A stretch of 35,294 nucleotides of DNA from Atopobiaceae bacterium (GTDB lineage Bacteria > Actinomycetota > Coriobacteriia > Coriobacteriales > Atopobiaceae), in contig JAFWKQ010000027.1 in assembly GCA_017545665.1 (NCBI GenBank), positions 1-35,294 of the forward strand, read 5' to 3'. The position numbers were made by a program, and so were the translations under genes. Shown here piece by piece: positions 23,777-29,976 of this stretch. A model generated the notes under the pieces. The model saw only the letters and a program-made list of their open reading frames with translations, had not been told where the DNA came from and made no database searches. Each line of letters opens with the position of its first letter. Position 1 is the stretch's first letter.

Positions 23777-24405
23777 TGGCGGTCGAGGTCTACCCGCTGC
23801 TGGCGAGGGGCGTCTTCGCCACCTTCGGCTACTTCGTGATCGACGGCGAGACGGGTCGCGGCGTGCTCGTCGACCCGGGCGCCCAGCCAGGTCTCTTCCT
23901 GTCTGCCGCGCGCGAACGCGGCTGGAAGATCGATGCGATCCTGCTCACGCACGGGCACTTCGACCACATGGGCGCCGCCGGCGAGCTTCGCGACGCTTGG
24001 AGCGCGCCGGTGAGGGCGCACGAGTTGGCGGACCGGTACCTGCTCGACCCGCGGCTGAACCTCTCGGCAGAGCATGGGGCACCGATCACGCTGACCGGAG
24101 CGTCGAAGCTCTCGGACGGCGACCGCATCCCCGTCGGCGGCATCGCAGGCGCGCTCGAGGTGCTGCACGTCCCCGGCCACACCGACGACTCGTGCGCGTT
24201 CTGGTGCGAGCAGGGAGGCTTCGCGCTCGTCGGAGACGCCGTCTACGAGGGTGGCCCGGGCCTAACCGTGTTCCCGACAGGGGATGAACTCAGGCTGCGC
24301 GAAAGCATACGCAAAAGCATTCTCGCGTTGCTTCCCGACACCATGCTGCTGTCGGGGCACTCGCGGCCGATGACTGTGGCGATGCTCGCCGCCTCGATGC
24401 GATGA
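23776..24405 (+). CDS. Metallo-beta-lactamase-fold hydrolase (glyoxalase II-like)
   Basis: 209 residues. It has the zinc-binding THGHFDHMG motif (about 60-68), a later HVPGHTDDS (about 134-142), FALVGDAVYEGG (metal-bridging Asp) and a final LLSGHSRP His. This is the glyoxalase-II/YcbL-like subgroup that hydrolyses thioesters such as S-lactoyl-thiols. The start ATG 23776 overlaps the TGA of the FrnE-like gene. The pairing of a thiol oxidoreductase, a thioester-type hydrolase and an HxlR regulator suggests a small detoxification unit for electrophiles or mixed disulfides; that is inference. Confidence 0.9.
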   Translation: MAVEVYPLLARGVFATFGYFVIDGETGRGVLVDPGAQPGLFLSAARERGWKIDAILLTHGHFDHMGAAGELRDAWSAPVRAHELADRYLLDPRLNLSAEHGAPITLTGASKLSDGDRIPVGGIAGALEVLHVPGHTDDSCAFWCEQGGFALVGDAVYEGGPGLTVFPTGDELRLRESIRKSILALLPDTMLLSGHSRPMTVAMLAASMR

Positions 24406-24413
24406 AGATGGCG

Positions 24414-24446
24414 GAAGGCCGCCTATCAACGCGATAGACGGCCTTC
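24414..24446 (+). terminator. Terminator after the FrnE-MBL operon
   Basis: GAAGGCCG-C-CTATC (24414-24427) pairs with GATAG-A-CGGCCTTC (24433-24446) with one mismatch and a 5-nt loop, then TTCCTTA. It starts 9 nt after the stop. Confidence 0.85.
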
Positions 24447-24468
24447 TTCCTTACAATGTGGATTCTGG

Positions 24469-24780
24469 CTAGCTGAGCGGTTCTAGCTCGTGGTAGAGCG
24501 GGTCTCCTTCGCCCACGAATTGGAGCTTGGCCAATACGAGCGCGGGCTCAACGCCCGCGCCTTCTCGCTACGAACGTGCCAGAGGGTACGTTCGCTTAAC
24601 GCTCGAAGCATCCCACCGCCACTGGGGGCTTTCTACGCCGGAGGCACAGAGCATGTCCAGGAGCTTGGCGCGCGGCACCTTCTCATCATCCTCGCCATTG
24701 TCGGCATTTTCACATTGATTGAGTTCTTGCGGCTGCTGGCATGCGCCTTGGTGACGCCGGCCCCTCTCGCCCCCATTGGC
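24469..24780 (-). pseudogene. Unrecognised decayed gene carrying the second structured element
   Basis: On the minus strand a coherent frame (DDEKVPRAKLLDMLCASGV, then ESPQWRWD) runs into element copy B. It picks up an in-frame TAG there, and beyond the element continues in the same frame with AKLQFVGEGDPLYHELEPLS to a TAG at 24469-24471. No start codon is found, and the upstream part overlaps the end of the membrane-protein gene at 24780 in another frame, so the two may once have been one gene. No family recognised. Confidence 0.45.
24533..24609 (-). repeat. Structured repeat element, copy B
   Basis: Read on the minus strand it starts GCTTCGAGCGTTAAG at 24609, has a 10-position hairpin 1 (one mismatch, loop CTCT), then TAG, CGAG, an AAGG bulge, CGCGGGC/GCCCGCG around loop GTTGA, CTCG and TATT. 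The single-stranded parts match copy A (19247-19314) almost exactly. The hairpin 1 bases differ at several positions with pairing kept (A-T to G-C, C-G to T-A, G-T to G-C). The insertion again follows an Asp codon and keeps the host frame. Confidence 0.7.
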
Positions 24781-25145
24781 TAATGCACTGAGAGCTCGCG
24801 CAGGTGCTCCAGATGGATCCCGATGTGGCCGATGCCGAGGATTACGGCAGCGATCACGGCTATTGGCGACTGATACCAGCTTCCCAAGAGCGCTAGGGCA
24901 GCCACCGGAAGGGTCGCAATGGGTACGGGAACGGGGCCTAGCGGCCGGTACATTCCGTCGAGCTTTTCTCCACAGAAGGATGCCACCCATCCGAAAACAA
25001 GCTCACCGATGGCGTCATGGTCCTCATGCGCTACGGCATCCACGTGGAGAACGCGACCTACGCGATTCAAATTCATCTCGGCCACCAGGTCCCAGTTCTG
25101 GCGCATACGGGCCTCGGGATACCGTCTTGCGAAGTTGGCCTTCAC
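24780..25145 (-). CDS. Small membrane protein, unrecognised
   Basis: 121 residues from GTG 25145, with AGGAGG just upstream (only 2 nt spacing, so an internal ATG may be used instead). The N-terminal half is soluble, with RVLHVDAVAHEDHDAIGELVFGWVASF. The C-terminal half holds two hydrophobic helices (about 73-88 and 93-109) and ends GIHIGIHLEHLREL-like. Many His residues are seen (HVDAVAHEDH, GHIGIHLEH), which hints at metal binding but proves nothing. It follows a TetR-like remnant on the same strand by 9 nt. It may be truncated or frameshifted at the C-terminus. Confidence 0.5.
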   Translation of the reverse strand: MKANFARRYPEARMRQNWDLVAEMNLNRVGRVLHVDAVAHEDHDAIGELVFGWVASFCGEKLDGMYRPLGPVPVPIATLPVAALALLGSWYQSPIAVIAAVILGIGHIGIHLEHLRELSVH

Positions 25146-25154
25146 GGCCTCCTT

Positions 25155-25343
25155 TCACCTGGCGACGAAGCGCGGGTCGGGCTGGCCGACGAGCAGCGTG
25201 TGGAAGTCGTGCCAGTTGGCGCGGACGAAGCCGAAGGTCCCATCTAGGAACTCCCCGAAGTCCATGTTCGGCAGGTCGCCGCCGGAGACGCGCTCGGTGA
25301 CGTCGGCGAGCCCTGCAAGCAGCCCGTCTTCCACCTCGCGCAT
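25155..25343 (-). pseudogene. C-terminal remnant of a TetR-like regulator (tentative)
   Basis: About 62 residues, MREVEDGLLAGLADVTERVSGG... followed by FGEFLDGTFGFVRANWHDFHTLLVG, a helical pattern like the ligand-binding end of TetR-family proteins. No HTH-coding part is seen upstream on the minus strand, where the GGDEF gene's promoter region begins, and the ATG at 25343 has no ribosome site. The assignment rests on helix pattern only. Confidence 0.35.
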
Positions 25344-25510
25344 GCCGGCTGTCGCTATCCCGCTGGGTCCTGTTCGCTCGTTCGGCGCAACCGAGCCGGG
25401 CACGCATCAGCCCTTCCACCTCTTTGGGCCAGTTTGGCTGCAAAAAGTGGAATATATTCGTACCGTAAGTGTATCGCCAAGCCTCTGACGATGGCATGGG
25501 AGGGAACGCT

Positions 25511-26914
25511 ATGGCCACCAGAAGAATTCGAACCTCGTTGCTTTGGATGATCGTTTTGGTTGTGGTGCTGCTTTCGCTTACGCTCGCCGTTGCCGGCTAT
25601 CAGATATACCGAGCAAACATGATTGAGCGGTACCAAAACTATGCCGGGGATGCCATCGGGTGCATAGCTCGGCAGATAGACGGGGACGATATGGAACGCT
25701 GCATCGAGTCCGGTACGAAATCGGAGGCATACAACCGCATCCAGCTTCTTGCCAACGACTTCAAGGAAACGCACGATCTGATGTACATCTATATTATCAA
25801 GCCGCTCAAAATAGACCCGCCCCACAACATGATGGATGTGCTGGCCGTCACCACTGCCTGGGAACGGGAACACGAGGCCGATACCCTTACGGACCTTGGC
25901 GTGATTACAGACGACGCATATCCGGCAGACGTGGCAGCCCAATACATGAAGCGCATGGACCACGACCCCACCGTCACCTTCTTTCGCAACGACACCGACT
26001 TCGGCAACATCTACACGGCGATCCGACCAATCTTCGACAGCTCGGGCGAGCCCATTGCCGTCATCTGCGGCGACATAATGATCAACGACATCAACAATGC
26101 CGCGCAAAAGTACGCGCTGGCCGCATTCCTGATATCGCTTGTGTTCTCGGCATTGGTGCTCTTCCTCATCAACCTGTGGATAGAGCGCCGCATAGCCGGC
26201 CCGCTCGGGCGCCTGCAGAAGTCGGCGAGCGACTTCGAGGAGAAGTGTCACAGGAGAGCCGACGTGAGCGAGCTGACCATGGAAGACCCGCTCATCAAAA
26301 CCGGCGACGAGATCCAGGCGCTTTCGGACTCGATAGTCTCGATGGTGCAAGACGTCCAGGCATACGCAAGCGACCTTGTCGCCAAGGACAACGAGATAAT
26401 CAGCATGAAAGAGCATGTGAGCAAGATGGATGTCCTTGCGTACCGAGACGCGTTGACCGGGGCGGGCAACAAGGCGGCGTACGAGAAGGCGGCGGGACGG
26501 CTAGAGTGGGACGCCTTGGCCGGAGATGTGCGCTTCGCCATTGTCGTGACCGACCTTAACTACCTCAAGCGCATCAATGACAACTACGGGCATGACAAGG
26601 GCAACGAATACATAAAGAGCGCCTTCTCCCTGATGCGCGAGGTGTACGCGAACTCGCCCATCTTCCGCGTGGGCGGTGACGAGTTCGCGGTGATTGTCCA
26701 GGACGAAGAGCTTGCCCGTTGCGAACAGCTCACGGACGACCTGCGAAAGCGAGCATGGGACACCATGCGAGACAGCTCCCGCGACCCGTGGCAGAGGGTG
26801 TCGATTGCCTGCGGCTATTCCGCCTACGAGCAGGGCGATGACATGGCCAGCGTGTTTGCCCGAGCGGACGCGGCCATGTATGAGGACAAGAGGCGGATGC
26901 ACGCAGAACGGTAG
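25511..26914 (+). CDS. Membrane-bound GGDEF diguanylate cyclase
   Basis: 467 residues. One N-terminal membrane helix (about 8-32) precedes an extracytoplasmic sensor region (about 35-200, Cache-like by layout), then a second helix (about 203-225), a HAMP-like linker with IAGPLGRLQKSASDFEEKC, a short coiled coil, and a C-terminal GGDEF domain. The active-site GGDEF (388-392) is intact, with DLNYLKRINDNYGHDKGNEY before it. There is no RxxD inhibitory I-site five residues upstream. It should make cyclic-di-GMP in response to an outside signal. ATG 25511 follows GGGAGGGA. It converges with the RiPP operon; the shared hairpin after its stop may serve both. Confidence 0.92.
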   Translation: MATRRIRTSLLWMIVLVVVLLSLTLAVAGYQIYRANMIERYQNYAGDAIGCIARQIDGDDMERCIESGTKSEAYNRIQLLANDFKETHDLMYIYIIKPLKIDPPHNMMDVLAVTTAWEREHEADTLTDLGVITDDAYPADVAAQYMKRMDHDPTVTFFRNDTDFGNIYTAIRPIFDSSGEPIAVICGDIMINDINNAAQKYALAAFLISLVFSALVLFLINLWIERRIAGPLGRLQKSASDFEEKCHRRADVSELTMEDPLIKTGDEIQALSDSIVSMVQDVQAYASDLVAKDNEIISMKEHVSKMDVLAYRDALTGAGNKAAYEKAAGRLEWDALAGDVRFAIVVTDLNYLKRINDNYGHDKGNEYIKSAFSLMREVYANSPIFRVGGDEFAVIVQDEELARCEQLTDDLRKRAWDTMRDSSRDPWQRVSIACGYSAYEQGDDMASVFARADAAMYEDKRRMHAER

Positions 26915-26920
26915 GCACGT

Positions 26921-26947
26921 GTCAAAAGGGGTCAGACCCCTTTTGAC
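26921..26947. terminator. Palindromic GTCAAAAGGGG hairpin, copy 1
   Basis: GTCAAAAGGGGTC pairs perfectly with GACCCCTTTTGAC around a single A, 27 nt in all, 6 nt after the GGDEF stop. It is symmetric and so can terminate from both sides. The same 27-nt form recurs at 27427-27453. Confidence 0.75.
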
Positions 26948-26954
26948 AAAAACT

Positions 26955-26980
26955 GACAAAAAGGGTTTAGCCCCTTTTGC
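26955..26980 (-). terminator. Related hairpin, likely terminator of the precursor gene
   Basis: GACAAAAAGGG and CCCCTTTTGC form an imperfect hairpin 10 nt past the precursor stop. On the minus strand it is followed by GTCAGTTTTTG, a good U-run. It is a degenerate relative of the neighbouring 27-nt palindrome. Confidence 0.7.
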
Positions 26981-26990
26981 CATTCAGAAA

Positions 26991-27347
26991 CTACTCGTCC
27001 CTGGAGGCGCCGTAGCCGCCGATGGGACAATGGCATCGCGAACCGTAATAGGTCGTCTCGCCCCAACCACCAACCACACAGGCGCAGGCTTCGTCTTTGT
27101 AGCCAGGGGTGCCGCCACCTGCGACCGCACAGAAGCAGTCGCCGCCACCAGCAGCATCGTCTGCCTCATCAAAGCCAATCTCGCCCTCGTCTTCGTCGTC
27201 CTCGTCGAAGTCGTCCTCGGTGAGCGTGAAGCCCTTGCTCGCCGCGAAGTCGATGAGGTCGGCCATCTCGAGCGAGGAGGCCATGGCACGCACTTCCTCC
27301 TCCTGCTCCGAGACATACTCGAAGAATGCTTTCATGTTCTCTGTCAT
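26991..27347 (-). CDS. Nif11-type RiPP precursor with three CxC repeats
   Basis: 118 residues. Residues 1-46 are a Nif11-like leader (AFFEYVSEQEEEVRAMASSLEMADLIDFAASKG, then FTLTEDDF). A long acidic linker (47-64, mostly Asp/Glu) leads to AAGGG (65-69), the probable Gly-Gly cleavage site for the C39 peptidase. The core, about 49 residues, is three units with Cys at 71/73, 88/90 and 105/107, exactly 17 residues apart. Units read CFCAVAGGGTPGYKDEA, CACVVGGWGETTYYGSR and CHCPIGGYGASRDE: Cys-X-Cys-X-X-(A/G)-G-X-G, with Tyr at unit position 13 in the first two. ATG 27347 follows AGAGAGGATAGG. It is the last gene after the radical-SAM maturase, hydrolase and exporters, and is flanked by hairpins. 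Each repeat is the likely modification unit; the chemistry is not known from sequence. Confidence 0.9.
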   Translation of the reverse strand: MTENMKAFFEYVSEQEEEVRAMASSLEMADLIDFAASKGFTLTEDDFDEDDEDEGEIGFDEADDAAGGGDCFCAVAGGGTPGYKDEACACVVGGWGETTYYGSRCHCPIGGYGASRDE

Positions 27348-27426
27348 AATCCTATCCTCTCTCTTTCCGAAGGGCCAATGCCCCCTTTACACTAGCTCTG
27401 CCCCCTGCCTATGGCACCACAAAAGT

Positions 27427-27453
27427 GTCAAAAGGGGTCTCGCCCCTTTTGAC
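27427..27453. terminator. Palindromic GTCAAAAGGGG hairpin, copy 2
   Basis: GTCAAAAGGGG pairs with CCCCTTTTGAC around a TCTCG loop, 6 nt beyond the hydrolase stop and 79 nt upstream of the precursor start. It separates the precursor transcriptionally, or by RNA processing, from the rest of the operon. Confidence 0.7.
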
Positions 27454-27459
27454 AAAAGG

Positions 27460-28554
27460 CTAGGCGCTCTGGTCTGCCGCATCCGTCAGATACGTGTTGA
27501 TGCGCTTGGTCACGTTGTCCTGGATGTTCCTGTAGAAGAACGTGTAGTCGCCGTTGTGGAAGCTCTGGGGTCCAAAGTACTCGGACATTACGATGGGATC
27601 CGCGCTGGTGTTGGTCACCACCACGCCGCGCCCCAGGTTCACCTGCGCGTCGGCACCAATGTCGGCAATCTCGAACTCGGTCTGTTCCTCGTTGGTTGGC
27701 ATGCGCGAGCCCAAGTTCTCCTCGGCGCTGGCATAGGTGTCGTCGAGCTTCCAGTTAAGCGGGTTGATGCTTATGCCGCCTGCAAGAACGGCGATGTTGT
27801 AGGCACCCTCCTCCACATTTTTGGGTCCCTCGGTGTTCCAACTCACCACAACGCCTGCATCGGTCTCGCCGGCGGCGAACTTCATGTGCGGGTTGGCATC
27901 CAGGTCGTCCTGCGTAATGGAGAAGCCAATGGCGTAGGCGGCCACCATGCGCTTGTAGTAGTCGGGATGGTCCTTGAAGTAGGTCTTGAGCAACATGCGC
28001 ACGCACGCCGAGCCCTGGCTGTGGCCGGCAATTATGAAGGGTCGTCCCCCGTTGTAGTGCGTAAAGTAGTAGTCCAGCGCAGCCGTGAGGTCGGTGAGCG
28101 GGGTGGTCGCAAGCACCGACTCTATGTCACCTGTCTCCTTGCTCGCGGCGACCTCTATGCGCATGCTCGCCTGGCGGTACCACGGTATGAACAAATTCGT
28201 GGACTCCTCGAACACGCTCGCCTGCTTGGCGTACACGCCCGCGACGCCCGCCACCATGTCGGGCGCGTCGAGCGGAGCGTAGTCGGGGTCGCTCTCCTCG
28301 AAGCCCATGTACTGCGTGGGGTAGACGAAGAAAGTGTCCACGTCCTTCGTGATGGCAGGGATGAGATACCAGCTTGCCTCGTCGGCGTAGTCCACGGCGG
28401 CCCCAGCCTCGGATTTGGAGGCATCCTCCTGCGGCTTCTCCACGGCCTGGGTCCCCTGCACGTCCTGGGCATCTTGGGCGGCCGAGCATCCGGCAAGGCC
28501 AAGGGGCAAAAGCGCTCCCATCATCACGAATTGGCGGCGGTCAAGTGAGGCCAT
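27460..28554 (-). CDS. DUF3089-like alpha/beta-hydrolase lipoprotein, Tat-type signal
   Basis: 364 residues. The N-terminus DRRQFVMMGALLPLGLAGC joins a twin-Arg motif to a lipobox (LAGC), so export by Tat and lipid anchoring outside the membrane are expected. After a Gln/Asp-rich linker comes a DUF3089-type domain: FFVYPTQYMG, later IIAGHSQGSACVRMLL with nucleophile Ser in GHSQG, and an Asp/His-containing C-terminal half. DUF3089 proteins are lipase/esterase-like and of unknown substrate. ATG 28554 overlaps the end of the radical-SAM gene by 31 bp with AAGGAG inside it, so it belongs to the RiPP operon. It may trim, deacylate or otherwise process the exported peptide, or give immunity. Confidence 0.85.
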   Translation of the reverse strand: MASLDRRQFVMMGALLPLGLAGCSAAQDAQDVQGTQAVEKPQEDASKSEAGAAVDYADEASWYLIPAITKDVDTFFVYPTQYMGFEESDPDYAPLDAPDMVAGVAGVYAKQASVFEESTNLFIPWYRQASMRIEVAASKETGDIESVLATTPLTDLTAALDYYFTHYNGGRPFIIAGHSQGSACVRMLLKTYFKDHPDYYKRMVAAYAIGFSITQDDLDANPHMKFAAGETDAGVVVSWNTEGPKNVEEGAYNIAVLAGGISINPLNWKLDDTYASAEENLGSRMPTNEEQTEFEIADIGADAQVNLGRGVVVTNTSADPIVMSEYFGPQSFHNGDYTFFYRNIQDNVTKRINTYLTDAADQSA

Positions 28555-29951
28555 GACTTCTCCTTTTCATTTAGTATTGCTTCCATAATCTCGTGAATAC
28601 GAGCGGCATAGCCCCCGCGGAAGATCTTGCAAGCGGCCTCGTCGCGCTCCATCAGGTCGGTCTGACCGTTAAACTCCAGTGCACTCGCACGGCATCCGCC
28701 AAGACAGCGACCGCAGAACTCGCACGCCTGGCACTCGGGATGCAGCTCAAGATACTCCGAGGCGCGTGTGTCAATGAAGCGCATGTAGCGCGAGTTGGAA
28801 AGGCACGTCGCCAGCCCCACCTGGGGTATGAGCGGGAACTCCTGTTGGATGTCCATGCCCGAGACCGACATGCAGGGAAGCGTCCTGCCCTCGGCCGAGA
28901 TATAGAGCACCTGCCGGGCATGCGAGCACACGCAGGTCCTTGCCGGATCGCAGGAGCCCCTGTCCAGGGGCACGGCATACCGATCGGGCTTCTTTGGCGA
29001 GGCGGCGAACAAGCCGCCCAGCTGAATCCGCAGCGGCATGCCGTCCTCGTAGTACTTTGGGACGTAGGCCAGGTAAAGATCGAAGAGCTCGTCGAGGGAA
29101 AGCGACTGCCCGTAGCCCCGGGCCTTCCATTCACCAACATCGCCCACCGGGTTCACCTTCAGGTTGGCGCAACCCACGCTGGCAAGATGGTTCACCGTCT
29201 CGCGCAGCAGATGCTTGTTGTGCTCGTGCAGGCAGGTCTCGGCCCCCGTGGGAAAGCCGTGCTCGCGACAGAGCAGGAAGGCGCGATCCACGTCGGCCTC
29301 GGCACCGTCAACTCCGCGCAGCCAGTCATGCCAGCCAGGCGCATCGTAGCTCATGTTGAACTCGGGGCAGATACCCCTCTTCTCCAGCGCGGCAAGCAGC
29401 CGCTCGTTCACGAGGCGTCCGTTGGAGTAGATCTGCGTAATGTGTATGCCATGCGCCAACAGCCCATCCACGATATCCAGGAAATCGCTCCGCACCAGCG
29501 GCTCGCCACCCGTAAGCGAAACGCTGCCCACGCCGCACTCGGCAAGCTGGTCCACGATGCCCATGACCGTTTCGTGATCGAGTTCGCCGAACTTTGCGTG
29601 CGGCGCACTCATGTAGCAGTGCTTGCAGCGGTAGTTGCACCGACCCGTGACAGACCAATGCGCCTGCTGGATATAGCGCGATGGATACAGGCGGTATTCC
29701 TGCTCGTGAGCAATGGAGCTGGCCTTTGGCAGCGCGTCGACGAAGCCCTCGTCCACGAGTCGTCTTACGCCCTTGCGCAGCGCTTCTGGGATGAGCGGCA
29801 GGTCGCAGTCGATACGCCCGTTGCACAGCTCGAACGCCTCGAAAGTCGCCTTGTTCACAAAGCGTGCTTTGCCCGAGCGCGTGTCCACTACCGCGTACGG
29901 CGCACGCTCCCAACCACGCAGCACGAAGTGTCGCTTAAGCAGAAAGTACAT
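28524..29951 (-). CDS. Radical SAM/SPASM RiPP maturase
   Basis: 475 residues. Residues 1-90 look like a PqqD-type precursor-binding (RRE) winged helix: AYAVVDTRSGKARFVNKATFEAFELCNG... and RRLVDEGFVD. The radical-SAM core binds the 4Fe-4S cluster through Cys105, Cys109 and Cys112 (CNYRCKHC), with SLTGGEPL (145-152) for SAM. The C-terminal SPASM region has Cys334, 340, 342, 360, 407, 410, 413, 416, 420 and 441 (CQACEFCGRCLGGC), enough for two auxiliary clusters. Relatives make thioether, C-C or C-O links in RiPP cores, so it is predicted to act on the CxC repeats of the precursor at 26991. ATG 29951 follows AGGAG, 25 nt after the ABC2 gene. Confidence 0.95.
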   Translation of the reverse strand: MYFLLKRHFVLRGWERAPYAVVDTRSGKARFVNKATFEAFELCNGRIDCDLPLIPEALRKGVRRLVDEGFVDALPKASSIAHEQEYRLYPSRYIQQAHWSVTGRCNYRCKHCYMSAPHAKFGELDHETVMGIVDQLAECGVGSVSLTGGEPLVRSDFLDIVDGLLAHGIHITQIYSNGRLVNERLLAALEKRGICPEFNMSYDAPGWHDWLRGVDGAEADVDRAFLLCREHGFPTGAETCLHEHNKHLLRETVNHLASVGCANLKVNPVGDVGEWKARGYGQSLSLDELFDLYLAYVPKYYEDGMPLRIQLGGLFAASPKKPDRYAVPLDRGSCDPARTCVCSHARQVLYISAEGRTLPCMSVSGMDIQQEFPLIPQVGLATCLSNSRYMRFIDTRASEYLELHPECQACEFCGRCLGGCRASALEFNGQTDLMERDEAACKIFRGGYAARIHEIMEAILNEKEKSWPHLTAANS

Positions 29952-29976
29952 ATCTCAGAGCTCCTCGCCTTGTTTG

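Noticed and set aside
24541..24600. CRISPR-like short palindromes
   Set aside because: There is no repeat-spacer array; the palindromes are the hairpins of structured element B.
24533..24609. Integron attC site, because of GTTAAGC
   Set aside because: Copy A has GTAAAGC at the same place and the paired core site is missing; no integron integrase is present.
26991..27347. Lanthipeptide assignment for the precursor
   Set aside because: No LanM or LanB/C-like enzyme is present; the only modifying enzyme is radical-SAM.
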